This document shows, in pieces, positions 10,784 through 19,400 of a stretch of 61,732 nucleotides of DNA (the stretch's first letter is position 1; every line of letters starts with the position of its first letter). The DNA is from a virus, in IMG/VR virus record IMGVR_UViG_3300030329_003372, positions 1 to 61,732 of that record. One strand, written 5' to 3'. The notes beneath the pieces were generated by a model. That model saw only the letters and a program-made list of their open reading frames with translations. It had not been told where the DNA came from and searched no databases. A program made the position numbers and the translations under genes.

Positions 10784-12267
10784 TCCACACCCTTGCGTCC
10801 GATAATGTCGTCAATACGTAGGATAGCATTGGTCACCTCGGTTGCGCTTAGGACGGCTTGACGCACAAGTTCTGTGGGTTCGACCACACCGTGTTCTGCC
10901 ATGTCTGTGATACCACCCTCGTTCACATCAGGACCCATAGAGGTGTTACCGTTGAGGACAGCGTGACGCATAGCCAACACTGTGTCAAGCGGGTCATGCC
11001 CTGCGTTCTCCGCGATGGTAGCCGAGATAGACTCAAGCGCATCAGCGAATGCCTCAATCGCCATCTGTGCGCGGCCACCGATAGATGCCGCACGTGTGCG
11101 TAGGTGTGACGCCATAGCCACGTAAGCCGAACCACCGCCATATACCGCACCGCCGTTGTTGAGGACAAGGCTGACGACACCAAGTGCATCATCGAAGCCG
11201 CGCTCTACTTCATCGAGTGTGGTGGTTGTTGCGCCACGTAGGATGAGGGTGGACTCATCATCTTCTACGGACTTAATGAAGATGTAGTTTACATCATTGT
11301 ATTTTTCCAAAGACCACGGACGATTTACGGAATGGCTTACATCTTCAGGTGTTTGTGCTATGGATAATCCAAGAGCATTCGACAATGATTTCATACTACT
11401 TTCGGGAAGGCGGTGAACAACACGAATGTTCTTCTTTTCCAAAAACGCAACAACGCTTTCTGCTACACCATCACGAACAAACACAATCCCACCTTCAACC
11501 AAAACATCAGCAATCTTTTTTGCGAGCGTGAGTAGGTCATTCTTTCCTGAATCTTTGAACGATTGGTATGATTGGGCATCCAACTGAACCTGCACGTTGT
11601 CGTCACTCTTCACCATTTCCAACCCCGTATTGATAAGTAAACAGTCATCTGCACCAACTTGAATTTCAGCCCCGCCCACGAAATCCTTGTTCAGAACCAC
11701 ACCGTTGAACAGGTATGAGTCATCAATGGACCCGCCCGGTAGCGATAGGACGCGCACGTTGTCTGCGTTACCTGCCGCCGTAACTGCATCTACACACAGT
11801 TGTGATACTCTATCGAGCGACGTTTCAAGCGTCTTGCCTGTGATTGCCGTTCGTGCTACTGCGAGCGGTTCCGCTTCAGTTGTCAATTCCTTCAGGTATT
11901 CAGTCGCCATTTGTGACGCTTCGTGATACCCACGACAGATGACGTTGGGGTGTAGCCCCTTCTCAAACAACATCTCACTGTTGGCGAGCAGTTGCCCTGC
12001 AAGCACCACAGTTGAAGTCGTGCCGTCATAGCATAGACTCTCTTGCATCTTTGCCACTTCAACAATCATCTTGCCACCGGGATGGGCAACGTCTAACTCA
12101 CGTAGGATGGTTGCACCATCGTTAGTGACTATCACGTTCCCGCCTCCGTCTACGAGCATCTTGTCCATGCCCATAGGACCGAGGGTTGTCTTCACCGTAT
12201 CTACAATCTGCCGCGCCGCACGAATGTTGTGCGTTTGTGCGCTCTTCTTTCCTTCTCCTTCACTCAT
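10780..12267 (-). CDS. Group II chaperonin (thermosome subunit)
   Basis: 495 residues, clearly of the archaeal/eukaryotic thermosome-CCT family, which folds proteins in an ATP-driven double ring in the cytosol. Visible signatures: TLGPMGMDKMLVD near the N-terminus, VTNDGATIL, and the nucleotide-binding DGTTSTVVLAG. The family usually has about 545 residues and a Gly/Met-rich tail. Here the protein stops after IDDIIGRKGVE, so it lacks that tail. Starts in an ATGA overlap with the upstream gene. Chaperonins are a known feature of magroviruses, presumably for folding virion or replication proteins; that role is inference. Confidence 0.95.
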   Translation of the reverse strand: MSEGEGKKSAQTHNIRAARQIVDTVKTTLGPMGMDKMLVDGGGNVIVTNDGATILRELDVAHPGGKMIVEVAKMQESLCYDGTTSTVVLAGQLLANSEMLFEKGLHPNVICRGYHEASQMATEYLKELTTEAEPLAVARTAITGKTLETSLDRVSQLCVDAVTAAGNADNVRVLSLPGGSIDDSYLFNGVVLNKDFVGGAEIQVGADDCLLINTGLEMVKSDDNVQVQLDAQSYQSFKDSGKNDLLTLAKKIADVLVEGGIVFVRDGVAESVVAFLEKKNIRVVHRLPESSMKSLSNALGLSIAQTPEDVSHSVNRPWSLEKYNDVNYIFIKSVEDDESTLILRGATTTTLDEVERGFDDALGVVSLVLNNGGAVYGGGSAYVAMASHLRTRAASIGGRAQMAIEAFADALESISATIAENAGHDPLDTVLAMRHAVLNGNTSMGPDVNEGGITDMAEHGVVEPTELVRQAVLSATEVTNAILRIDDIIGRKGVE

Positions 12268-12497
12268 TCTTCCTCACCCTTTAATTTTTGAATTAGTATT
12301 TGTGCTTGATGCCACGCTTCATAAGCATAGACCGCTAAACTACCTCTCGCCCCTTGATTGCGTCGTAGTTCATTCCGAAAATAGCGCACTTCCATTTGTA
12401 AAAATTCCACGTTTTCGTTCGGGTTTTTACCAGCATCATACAATTCCTTAGCCTTCGCCTCTAATTCATCCCATTCGATTTTTTCATCTCTCACCAT
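12264..12497 (-). CDS. Helical hypothetical protein
   Basis: 77 residues, almost entirely charged helix (WDELEAKAKELYDAGK, then VRYFRNELRRNQGARG). It ends in LKGEEE, where GGTGAGGAAGAATGA encodes the tail and also provides the ribosome binding site and start for the chaperonin. No family recognised. Confidence 0.65.
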   Translation of the reverse strand: MVRDEKIEWDELEAKAKELYDAGKNPNENVEFLQMEVRYFRNELRRNQGARGSLAVYAYEAWHQAQILIQKLKGEEE

Positions 12498-13102
12498 TCT
12501 ACATCCACCTCAATAATTGCGCCGGTTTCCAAGCACCGGCTTTTCACGAATCCCTCATCAAGCCCATGCTTGTATAGGTCATACGTGAGTTGTGCATCAG
12601 ACAAGCAATACTTTGCTACGTCATCAAATTGCCCGTTGCGCCATGCGAGTGGCGCGTCGTGGCTTTGCATTAGTTTCTCCCCACCAAGTGTAGACTTGAC
12701 GAGTGTGTTCAGGGTAGTGTCGCACTTGACACCGCCCATCAGCGTTACCGCCTTTTGGAATAGGTTCTTTGTATCGAGGACTGAATCAGCCTTGCCGAGT
12801 AGGTCGCCCGCTGTCCAACAGTCGAGCGCATCACGTAGCACAGGTAGGTCGAAGCCCTTGATGTTGTGTCCGAGGATGCGGCCACCCTTCGCTATGAATG
12901 CCGTCAAGTCATCACCTAACGTGCGTGGGTGTAGTTCCTTGACCGTCGCATCAATGTCGAGTGCTTTGTTACAGTAGACGTTACCATCGGTCCCGTCCCA
13001 CGTAGCCACCACTGTTGGTTCAAACAGTGCGGTCTTATCCCATCCTCCTATCTCGTAAGAGTAGTTGCCGGTTTCTATATCAAGTGCCATTATGTCAGTC
13101 AT
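12491..13102 (-). CDS. 3'-5' exonuclease, DnaQ/DEDDy type
   Basis: 203 residues from the ATG at 13102, which overlaps the previous stop (ATGA); the open frame extends 27 codons further but that is inside the neighbour. Exo motifs are clear: ALDIETG (DxE), LGHNIKGFDLPVL (NxxxFD) and YCLSDAQLTYDLY (YxxxD). This is the two-metal RNase H-fold exonuclease family, which removes 3' nucleotides from DNA or RNA. Its position beside a P-loop ATPase suggests a replication or repair role, possibly accessory proofreading beyond that of the polymerase. Confidence 0.85.
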   Translation of the reverse strand: MTDIMALDIETGNYSYEIGGWDKTALFEPTVVATWDGTDGNVYCNKALDIDATVKELHPRTLGDDLTAFIAKGGRILGHNIKGFDLPVLRDALDCWTAGDLLGKADSVLDTKNLFQKAVTLMGGVKCDTTLNTLVKSTLGGEKLMQSHDAPLAWRNGQFDDVAKYCLSDAQLTYDLYKHGLDEGFVKSRCLETGAIIEVDVEW

Positions 13103-14508
13103 GCTGATGCCCCCTTCATACGGATGTAGCGAGTGCTTCCCTCTTGAGTGTTCGCAAACATATCGGCTGCGAACTGCTTCCAATGCCGGTCAGCGGTCGC
13201 TTTCGATACACCCTTCGCCCCCATGTATGTTTTGACAACAACGGTCTTTCGCCGCCAACCATCACCACGACCATCGAGTTCGTATTCACCACACTTCTTG
13301 TAGGCTTGTTGCCAATTCTCCATGTGGTGTGCTTTCTCGGATGCCTTCATACCTACATCAACCTCATCCTCAAGCCACGTAATTAGATTGCGGAACAGGT
13401 CATACAGAATCTCATGCGCCATATCCACATACTCGGCCTTGACCACCCACGACTTATCGAGCATGGCAATATGCAAGGAGAAGATACCGAGATAGTTCTC
13501 GATACCGGGTGTGAACGAAGCAACTACTTCGGACAACGATGGGTCCATGTTCTCAACCAAATCGTATATGTCATCAGCGGCTGCGTGTAGCGCAGCCTCA
13601 TAGTTCTCATCGGCTGTGAATGCTTCCCACATACATGATTGAAGCAACGCTTCTTGGTCTTCGCGGTCCATCGCATCCCATTCGATGTATGGGGTTTCGG
13701 TCAAGTTAAGCACTCTATCACGTAGGCGTTTGTTGAGGTCAATGAAATAATCATACAAGTCTTGTTTACTCATGCTCGCCTCATCGGGCTTTCTGAAGAA
13801 TGTCGAAAGGCGCATTTGACTCACCTTCTTTCTTTGCTCCATATCCCATTCACCCCAATAGAGAAGCACACGTTGGAAGATACCACGTGTGAGAACGTAT
13901 TCCTTTACACCCTTCGGTGGGTATGTCGTAATCCACATAGACACAAGAGATTCATTTTCAATCGTCCCGTCCTTCATGTGCTTCACAAGTTTGTTGTTCT
14001 CCGTGCCTACAGGATTACACGCGCTTTGTAGATACAACACAGTTTCTTGGCTGAACTTACCGGGTGTAAGAATGATACTTCCTTCATCGAAATTGAGAGC
14101 CTTGCGCCCTGCAAGCAAGCCCTGTTTCTTCACTTTCGTGTAGGTCTTGTCCTTGCCTTCGCCTTCCTCTACAGTGTCCCATGAACCCACAAGACCTGCA
14201 TCAGTTCCTGTGGTATACATCGTGTGTGGTATGTCTACCTGTGATAGAATATCACCTACGAAATTCCATGCGATGGATTTACCTGACCTTGAGGGTTGAA
14301 TCCAAAACACATGAACGCGCGGGTCAGTATACGAATCACCTGTCGGTAATCGGATATACTGCACCGCAATCTGACCTTGCACGAAGAAGAACGATAACAA
14401 CCCCGGAATGGAATTGTCCATTGACGTTCGCTCAAAGTGTTCAAGGTATGCTTTCACGATAGGAAACTTCTGCACCAATTCATACTTGCTGTAATTCACA
14501 TCACTCAT
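13099..14508 (-). CDS. P-loop ATPase, possibly helicase-like
   Basis: 469 residues from ATG 14508 (ATGA overlap with the upstream stop). A Walker A-like QPSRSGKSIAWNF follows hydrophobic strands around residues 70-85, and ALNFDEGSIIL is a plausible Walker B with DE. The C-terminal half is helical, with a late segment (KGVSKATADRHWKQF) resembling a winged-helix. The arrangement recalls phage DUF3987-type or primase-associated helicases, but I cannot assign a family with certainty. Co-transcribed with an exonuclease and chaperonin. Confidence 0.7.
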   Translation of the reverse strand: MSDVNYSKYELVQKFPIVKAYLEHFERTSMDNSIPGLLSFFFVQGQIAVQYIRLPTGDSYTDPRVHVFWIQPSRSGKSIAWNFVGDILSQVDIPHTMYTTGTDAGLVGSWDTVEEGEGKDKTYTKVKKQGLLAGRKALNFDEGSIILTPGKFSQETVLYLQSACNPVGTENNKLVKHMKDGTIENESLVSMWITTYPPKGVKEYVLTRGIFQRVLLYWGEWDMEQRKKVSQMRLSTFFRKPDEASMSKQDLYDYFIDLNKRLRDRVLNLTETPYIEWDAMDREDQEALLQSCMWEAFTADENYEAALHAAADDIYDLVENMDPSLSEVVASFTPGIENYLGIFSLHIAMLDKSWVVKAEYVDMAHEILYDLFRNLITWLEDEVDVGMKASEKAHHMENWQQAYKKCGEYELDGRGDGWRRKTVVVKTYMGAKGVSKATADRHWKQFAADMFANTQEGSTRYIRMKGASA

Positions 14509-14816
14509 CCCATCAACTCCCAATCAAACTCTTCAGGTGGTGTGCATAGTAATCGTTCGTATGCTTCCTTCCAAAGATGTGTATAAGATTTACAATATGA
14601 ATCCTCTATGTTCAATGAACTAAGGGCCGAGGGAGAGTCGAGGTCTACTTCAAAACCCATATCTTCATCCATAGGTTCAATCTCTATGCTGACACTTTCG
14701 TATACACGTTCCCAACCGTCTTTTGTCAAGACTGATATTTTCTTGGTTTTGCATAACTCAACGTCTACCTCAAGTTCTTCTGCTAATTTCATCAACTTCT
14801 GTTTGTAACTCACCAT
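14505..14816 (-). CDS. Hypothetical protein, first gene of chaperonin operon
   Basis: 103 residues with a helical basic start (SYKQKLMKLAEELEVD) and an acidic middle. Starts 16 bases below the shared promoter element, so it is the first gene of its operon. No family recognised. Confidence 0.65.
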   Translation of the reverse strand: MVSYKQKLMKLAEELEVDVELCKTKKISVLTKDGWERVYESVSIEIEPMDEDMGFEVDLDSPSALSSLNIEDSYCKSYTHLWKEAYERLLCTPPEEFDWELMG

Positions 14817-14831
14817 TCAATCACCACTCTC

Positions 14832-14858
14832 AATTCTATTGTTGGTTTAAATATAAAA
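14832..14858 (-). promoter_or_regulatory. Shared promoter element, copy 1
   Basis: Reading the minus strand: TATA part TTTTATATTTAAACC followed by AACAATAGAATT. Heads the ATPase-exonuclease-chaperonin operon. Confidence 0.85.
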
Positions 14859-14986
14859 TTCAATCCACATCGCCGCTGTGTCCTCACGAATGGTCAGGGA
14901 TATATCAACATGACTCAACACCAAATGAGGCATGGTGAGTCAGCACTATAAGCCTACATCATTTTTTTGATGTTGCTTTAAATACT
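14859..14986. other. Intergenic repeat and hairpin region
   Basis: Holds a perfect hairpin at 14956-14973 (ACATCA, six T, TGATGT) and an imperfect inverted repeat around 14913-14943 built on GACTCA/TGAGTC. The same GACTCA words fill the candidate origin near 53.1 kb. May act as terminator for the nuclease-primase operon. Confidence 0.5.
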
Positions 14987-15694
14987 TCACAGATTCCGGC
15001 GCGTTTTTCTCTCAATCTTCACCTCGTCCTCCGATGTTAGCACATCTATGATGCGCTGCCTCAATACCTCACCTAATCCCTTGATTTGTTTGAGTGAATC
15101 CTTGTGGCACATCTCTTCGATGCTGCCACATTTTTCAAGCAAACGTTCCGCTACATCGTTACCGATGCCGGGTATCGTTAGGAGAACATCATGGCGTAAG
15201 TCGTTGCTTGCAACCCGTCGTAATGACTGTGCGCCGTGTCGTGATGCGGGCTTGTGTAACTTGTCGTGTAACTTGACAATGAATTGTGCAGCCTCGCTTG
15301 TGTTAGGTGTGAAGAAAACTTGACAATCAAAGTCACACATGATACGTGCAATCGTTCCTGTGAGTTCATTTTGAATTCTTGAATAGGTTACCTTTCTCCC
15401 ATTCTTTTTCGCCATCGCTACATACTTGTCAATGGAACCGTGAACGACAATGAAGAACCGTTCATAGTTCGCATCCATGTTGTCGAGTTGCCTCCACAGA
15501 TGACCGGAATGTGATGATTGGAATAGGTCTGCGATACTCTTGGCTTCGACCAATGCACCACCAAGTAAGTAATCACCTACTACGAGAGTTTTGCGAACAA
15601 CGTGCATCCCCATCTTCGCAGCCTTGCGTTCTATAGATTCACAAAGTGAACCACGTTCGTTGCTATCAATAATCAAATCAGGTCGTTTACTCAT
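14987..15694 (-). CDS. XPF/ERCC4-family nuclease with helix-hairpin-helix
   Basis: 235 residues from ATG 15694; the longer open frame upstream lies inside the neighbouring zinc-finger gene. Residues 1-130 form an ERCC4-type nuclease: LIIDSNERG, VVGDYLLGG, then VEAKSIADLFQS. The last is the family ERKxxxD motif with Arg replaced by Ala (EAKxxxD), while Glu, Lys and Asp are kept. The C-terminus has a tandem HhH domain (LLTIPGIGNDVAERLLEK, LKQIKGLGEVLRQRI). Family role: cutting branched or fork DNA, as archaeal XPF/Hef does with PCNA. Last gene of its operon. Confidence 0.9.
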   Translation of the reverse strand: MSKRPDLIIDSNERGSLCESIERKAAKMGMHVVRKTLVVGDYLLGGALVEAKSIADLFQSSHSGHLWRQLDNMDANYERFFIVVHGSIDKYVAMAKKNGRKVTYSRIQNELTGTIARIMCDFDCQVFFTPNTSEAAQFIVKLHDKLHKPASRHGAQSLRRVASNDLRHDVLLTIPGIGNDVAERLLEKCGSIEEMCHKDSLKQIKGLGEVLRQRIIDVLTSEDEVKIERKTRRNL

Positions 15695-15920
15695 CGTGAT
15701 ACCTCTCATGTTGTGGACAATAATCTGAATCTCTTGAACGCCACTTCTTACATCTTTCACCGTTGTGTCTGATGTGTTGACAACGACGCGCATCATCCGG
15801 TCCCTTGCTCTTACAAACAAAACAGACACCGAATCCTCGGTTTGTTGCTACCCTCGCTGACTTCCTTAATCCAAGTTTGTTGTTACAATCAACACAACGT
15901 CTACCGAAATGGATTGTCAT
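15687..15920 (-). CDS. Zinc-finger protein (CxxC pairs plus CxxxH-type finger)
   Basis: 77 residues. Two Cys pairs (CVDC, CFVC) are followed by RCQHIRHNGERCKKW and DYCPQH. The latter C/H pattern is the small finger seen in many large DNA-virus proteins. The same finger opens the phosphatase-zinc protein at 41.2-42.4 kb. Overlaps the nuclease start by eight bases. Probably binds DNA or protein; exact role unknown. Confidence 0.75.
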   Translation of the reverse strand: MTIHFGRRCVDCNNKLGLRKSARVATNRGFGVCFVCKSKGPDDARRCQHIRHNGERCKKWRSRDSDYCPQHERYHDE

Positions 15921-17008
15921 CTAACATCACCTGACCCATCGTAATACTTGCACTTACCGAGGCAATAACCCTCGGCATAGAGAGTGGCGCAAGAAGCATG
16001 GTTGTAGCCCTTCTTGACGATGCTCGCTACCTGTTGATATGTCTTGTTCAAATCATAGTCCACCCATCCCTGCGCTGCACAAATTTCAGCAATCTGATGA
16101 ATGTGCTTCTTCTTCTCTTCGTCGTTCACTGTGTGATGTGGAAAGAAGAAGCGTAGTCTATCAGCAAGGTATGATGCGAAATGCACACGCGCACGATGCG
16201 GTGGATTCCCCTCGCCCATAGCGGCCTGTGCAAGACAGGGGAGAACCTGTATGTCCGTGAGAGATACTGTGGGTATATCAACGGGCTTTATGTCAGCCAT
16301 CGTCATGACAGGTGCGCTTGATACGTCGAGTGTAATAGGAGTAGAGCCGTGTTGTATGAAACCTCGATGTGGGTTTTGTCCTCGTTCCATAAAGTCGTCG
16401 TGATTCATTTTGAAAAGTTCATCACTACTTAGGGGTATCATCCACGTGCCTCTCTTTGCGTTGTATGAATTCGGAATACGTATCATACGTTTCGTATCGA
16501 AATGAATACCGGGGTCGAGGCAACGTAAATCAAACATCTTTCTCCATTGATTTACTAATTTTCTACCCACATGATTGATTCTTGAAACGGCTGACCCGTT
16601 ACTCGGTGTGTGTGTCTTATCCAACTTGACCCACACGTGAAACCCACCACCACTGAACCATACGTAATGCTGAATATCTTCTTCCAAGAAATAACGATGT
16701 AGCCTTTTAACCTGCTCATGTGCCGTCGAGAAAGGAACTTCCAACCCATTGTTTTTGAAATCCTTACAATCAAAGTCCATCACAAAGTGATGGATGATTG
16801 GTGTGTTGTAATCTACACGATGATGCTTCGGTGCTTGTGTGCCACGATACCCATAGGTTGTGAAGTAAACATCTCCACTACCACTCTTGCCACGCCAATA
16901 GGATTCAAGTTCTTCCTCGCTCTTGACCATCCATCTATACCCGTGACTACCATCAATGCCTGAAACCTCAAGCACTTCACGCGGGAAATCTATGGGAACA
17001 AACGACAT
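15917..17008 (-). CDS. Archaeo-eukaryotic primase, PriS-like with PriL-like C-terminus
   Basis: 363 residues. The catalytic AEP motifs are visible: HHFVMDFDCKDF (DxD metal site, residues 78-80), WFSGGGFHVWVK (120-128) and RMIRIPNSYNAKRGTW (174-189). The C-terminal 110 residues look like the large-subunit domain: LPCLAQAAMGEG, a helical stretch, then HASCATLYAEGYCLGKC. This puts four Cys at 258, 340, 349 and 353, which could hold an iron-sulfur cluster. Synthesises RNA or DNA primers. A single-chain PriS-PriL arrangement is known from some viruses and plasmids; the iron-sulfur assignment here is inference. Co-transcribed with nucleases. Confidence 0.88.
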   Translation of the reverse strand: MSFVPIDFPREVLEVSGIDGSHGYRWMVKSEEELESYWRGKSGSGDVYFTTYGYRGTQAPKHHRVDYNTPIIHHFVMDFDCKDFKNNGLEVPFSTAHEQVKRLHRYFLEEDIQHYVWFSGGGFHVWVKLDKTHTPSNGSAVSRINHVGRKLVNQWRKMFDLRCLDPGIHFDTKRMIRIPNSYNAKRGTWMIPLSSDELFKMNHDDFMERGQNPHRGFIQHGSTPITLDVSSAPVMTMADIKPVDIPTVSLTDIQVLPCLAQAAMGEGNPPHRARVHFASYLADRLRFFFPHHTVNDEEKKKHIHQIAEICAAQGWVDYDLNKTYQQVASIVKKGYNHASCATLYAEGYCLGKCKYYDGSGDVR

Positions 17009-17011
17009 ACA

Positions 17012-17314
17012 TCACGCCACCTTTGCTAAATCTTGTCGTAGTTCATGATACAACTCTTCGATGTTCTCGTCGTCCACATAGCGTGGATTGATTGTGTAAG
17101 ACACAGTGTTCATCACGGGTTGTAGTGGGTCACCTGCTTCTAAATCATAGAACTCATCAAGTGTTGTTTGAATCCAAGTCTTTCTTTCAAACTTCATCTT
17201 TCCGAGTCGCATGAATCGAACAGTAACATTCCACGCAGGTGTCGAACCTCGATAGGCAATTTCGTCAGCGTAAGTTTGCAGTGCCTCTTTCAATAACAGT
17301 CTAATTGTATTCAT
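17012..17314 (-). CDS. Hypothetical protein
   Basis: 100 residues, basic N-terminal half (VRFMRLGKMKFERKTW) and acidic C-terminus. Lies between primase and RecB-like nuclease with an ATGA overlap upstream. No family recognised. Confidence 0.65.
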   Translation of the reverse strand: MNTIRLLLKEALQTYADEIAYRGSTPAWNVTVRFMRLGKMKFERKTWIQTTLDEFYDLEAGDPLQPVMNTVSYTINPRYVDDENIEELYHELRQDLAKVA

Positions 17315-18321
17315 TCATCTCCCTCCGGTAGAACGTATTCTTCCCCGGTGAACCGAGGACACACATCGGTGAAGGAACACCAATCGCATTTAGACCTTAT
17401 CGGCCCGCCTCTTGAAAAGAATGTAACCTCCTTCTTCGTAGGTGTTGGGAAGTCATTGTCTATGTGCGCTTGTATCAAGCGTTGCACAGACTTCAACACA
17501 CTCGATGGTGTCTGCGTAGCCGCCTTCACGGGTTCGTAGTAAATTGTAGGGCCATCACCATCCTCCATACCACCGCCGGGAAATTCCCAACCCCAATGTG
17601 TGATAGGTAGATACTCGTAGTGTGCGCTGTTCTCCAACATCATACGATAGAACTGCATTTCTTTTCGCATCGAAGTTCTCTTGCTCTTGCCTTTGTATTT
17701 ACCTGTCTTCAATTCCATGAGAGCGAAACCATCGCCCTCATCATTGGGGAAGATAGTATCAATGAAACCTCTCACGTGTATAGGAATACCCTCACCATCC
17801 ATATCAACAGTCATCCTTGCGTGTATGTTTGCTTCCACACCTGCGGGTTTCCACCCTTTACCTTGTGTGTAACGGTAGCGATTGAATTGCCAATCAACCC
17901 ACTGTCGAATCTGTTCTTCTTCTCCGAACTCATAAGGTGTGGGTGGGTTCGGCATTACATCATGCATGAGCGCACGTGCCTGTTCTATAGAGTTTGATGC
18001 CAACGCCATATCAATGGCTTCTAACTGTGAATCAACATTCGCCCAAAAGTATTCCACAGCATCGTGAACGTTGAGTCCTCGTATACCTGCCTCACCTGCA
18101 TCATCACGAAGGCGAGCGAAATGCTTGAGCCAATACTGCATCTTACACCATTCAAAGGTGTTCAATGATGACTTGGTAATACGAAGAATCTCTTCATCAT
18201 GGACGGCGGGATTCCAATCGTAACGACTTTGTTTGTATGAATCATACATCTCTTGGTCACGCGTGACCTCATAGTAATCATCAATAGTTGGTCGTGTATC
18301 ATCGTTCGGATTGAATCTCAT
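17311..18321 (-). CDS. RecB/Cas4-like PD-(D/E)xK nuclease with iron-sulfur cysteines
   Basis: 336 residues. Core motifs: SSLNTFEWCKMQYW (first Cys near 59), VRGFIDTIFPND with the metal-binding Asp, LMELKTGK (ExK), and RKEMQFYRMML (QxxxY). The end has CDWCSFTDVCPRF, three Cys that with the first would coordinate a 4Fe-4S cluster, as in AddB and Cas4. Such enzymes resect DNA ends. The operon also holds primase and XPF nuclease, so a role in replication-linked processing is likely. Ends in GDE just ahead of the next start. Confidence 0.88.
   Translation of the reverse strand: MRFNPNDDTRPTIDDYYEVTRDQEMYDSYKQSRYDWNPAVHDEEILRITKSSLNTFEWCKMQYWLKHFARLRDDAGEAGIRGLNVHDAVEYFWANVDSQLEAIDMALASNSIEQARALMHDVMPNPPTPYEFGEEEQIRQWVDWQFNRYRYTQGKGWKPAGVEANIHARMTVDMDGEGIPIHVRGFIDTIFPNDEGDGFALMELKTGKYKGKSKRTSMRKEMQFYRMMLENSAHYEYLPITHWGWEFPGGGMEDGDGPTIYYEPVKAATQTPSSVLKSVQRLIQAHIDNDFPTPTKKEVTFFSRGGPIRSKCDWCSFTDVCPRFTGEEYVLPEGDE
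18255..18268. repeat. 14-bp palindrome GGTCACGCGTGACC, copy 1
   Basis: Perfect palindrome inside the RecB-like gene. The identical 14-mer occurs again at 47373-47386. Confidence 0.6.
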
Positions 18322-18452
18322 TTCTTCTTCGCCTCCTTTTTCAGTTGTTTCAGTTCAGCAATCGTAATCGGTGTGTAACAAGCGATGCAACGCATGAAGT
18401 GTTCAGACACACACGGCTTGCCACAGTGTGGACAGTCGTATGTTTTACTCAT
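18318..18452 (-). CDS. Zinc-ribbon mini-protein (44 aa)
   Basis: Encodes MSKTYDCPHCGKPCVSEH, CIAC and a basic tail KKEAKKK. CPHC and CIAC form a ribbon. Starts inside the upstream gene and ends in an ATGA overlap with the nuclease gene. Confidence 0.7.
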   Translation of the reverse strand: MSKTYDCPHCGKPCVSEHFMRCIACYTPITIAELKQLKKEAKKK

Positions 18453-18562
18453 TCGCCACACCCCTCACATTTGTAGTTCGTGAACGGACGGCGACACGCA
18501 GGGCAAGCGGGTGAGCCATTCGTCGGACCCATCCAACCACAGAAACATTTCTTGATGTTCAT
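18449..18562 (-). CDS. Zinc-ribbon mini-protein (37 aa)
   Basis: Encodes MNIKKCFCGWMGPTNG, CPAC and CEGC, so six Cys in 37 residues. ATGA overlaps on both sides. Confidence 0.7.
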   Translation of the reverse strand: MNIKKCFCGWMGPTNGSPACPACRRPFTNYKCEGCGE

Positions 18563-18753
18563 TCACCATCACCCTGCCAATCAATGTATTCTTCCAAAGG
18601 TTCTGCCAACCCATACGTTACTTCCATGCCGTAGCCCATCTCATGTAGCACATTCATAGCCATAGCAAGCCTGTCTTGTATGTGCGGTGGTGGGTCACAT
18701 GGCTCACCATCCACATCGTATCTAATCACTAACGTCCAAAATTTCTTACTCAT
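18559..18753 (-). CDS. Hypothetical protein (64 aa)
   Basis: Encodes SKKFWTLVIRYDVDGEPCDP and a helical, acidic C-terminus ending in QGDGE. ATGA-coupled to the zinc ribbons on either side. No family recognised. Confidence 0.65.
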   Translation of the reverse strand: MSKKFWTLVIRYDVDGEPCDPPPHIQDRLAMAMNVLHEMGYGMEVTYGLAEPLEEYIDWQGDGE

Positions 18754-18857
18754 TCTTCCTCACCTAATCTTTCTAAAGCACACTCACCACATTTGGCCCC
18801 GTAGTATAGTAGTTCTCCGCACGTAGGACATTCTTTTGCTTTCAAATTCTTACCCAT
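18750..18857 (-). CDS. Zinc-ribbon mini-protein (35 aa)
   Basis: MGKNLKAKECPTCGELLYYG then KCGEC; CPTC plus CGEC make one ribbon. Ends in LGEEE encoded by the next ribosome binding site. Confidence 0.7.
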   Translation of the reverse strand: MGKNLKAKECPTCGELLYYGAKCGECALERLGEEE

Positions 18858-19048
18858 TATTCATCCACCTCTTCCAACAGTTCTTTCACAGGGACAGGGA
18901 CGTAATCAGCATCAGCAATACATACACAGATGATGGGGTATTCGATAATGCCTCCTACTTCCTCGTAGTATGTCTGTCCGTATGCTACTGTTCCTGAACC
19001 ATGACATAAACAACACACACCATTTTCGTCAACAGGATATTCCTTCAA
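18857..19048 (-). CDS. Small protein with DnaJ-type CxxCxGxG finger
   Basis: 63 residues with VCCLCHGSGTVAYG and a later CVC. A single CxxCxGxG unit like those of the DnaJ zinc domain. Acidic tail EEVDE. Stop and next start overlap (TAATG). Confidence 0.7.
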   Translation of the reverse strand: MKEYPVDENGVCCLCHGSGTVAYGQTYYEEVGGIIEYPIICVCIADADYVPVPVKELLEEVDE

Positions 19049-19245
19049 GACTTTTTCGATTCTTCCACCACCATGTCAATTAACTTCTGAACATAGACTG
19101 TAGCATCCATCAGTTCTTCCTGTAGATGTGTGAGCCACTCAAGCATATTCAAGTCCTCACGTTCCATAGTAACTTGATACTTACTTTCACCTTTGGCGGC
19201 TCGCATCATGATTTTCTTACAGACCATATCTTCGATTGCGCTCAT
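19045..19245 (-). CDS. Helical hypothetical protein (66 aa)
   Basis: Charged helix throughout (EDLNMLEWLTHLQEELMDAT); probably dimeric. No family recognised. Confidence 0.65.
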   Translation of the reverse strand: MSAIEDMVCKKIMMRAAKGESKYQVTMEREDLNMLEWLTHLQEELMDATVYVQKLIDMVVEESKKS

Positions 19246-19400
19246 TCCTCTTCATCTCCTAATTGTGGTGGTATCTTACCTGTCTTAAGATAGAACTTCT
19301 CCGCCAAGAATTCGGGTGCAGTATAAAATCCATCACTCCGTAGGAATGCTCTCCACTCTTCTATCGTTGCTACTTCGTATGGGTCTATATCATCACTCAT
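19242..19400 (-). CDS. Acidic mini-protein (52 aa)
   Basis: Encodes MSDDIDPYEVATIEEWRAFL and ends LGDEEE. ATGA overlaps at both ends support it. Function unknown. Confidence 0.6.
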   Translation of the reverse strand: MSDDIDPYEVATIEEWRAFLRSDGFYTAPEFLAEKFYLKTGKIPPQLGDEEE

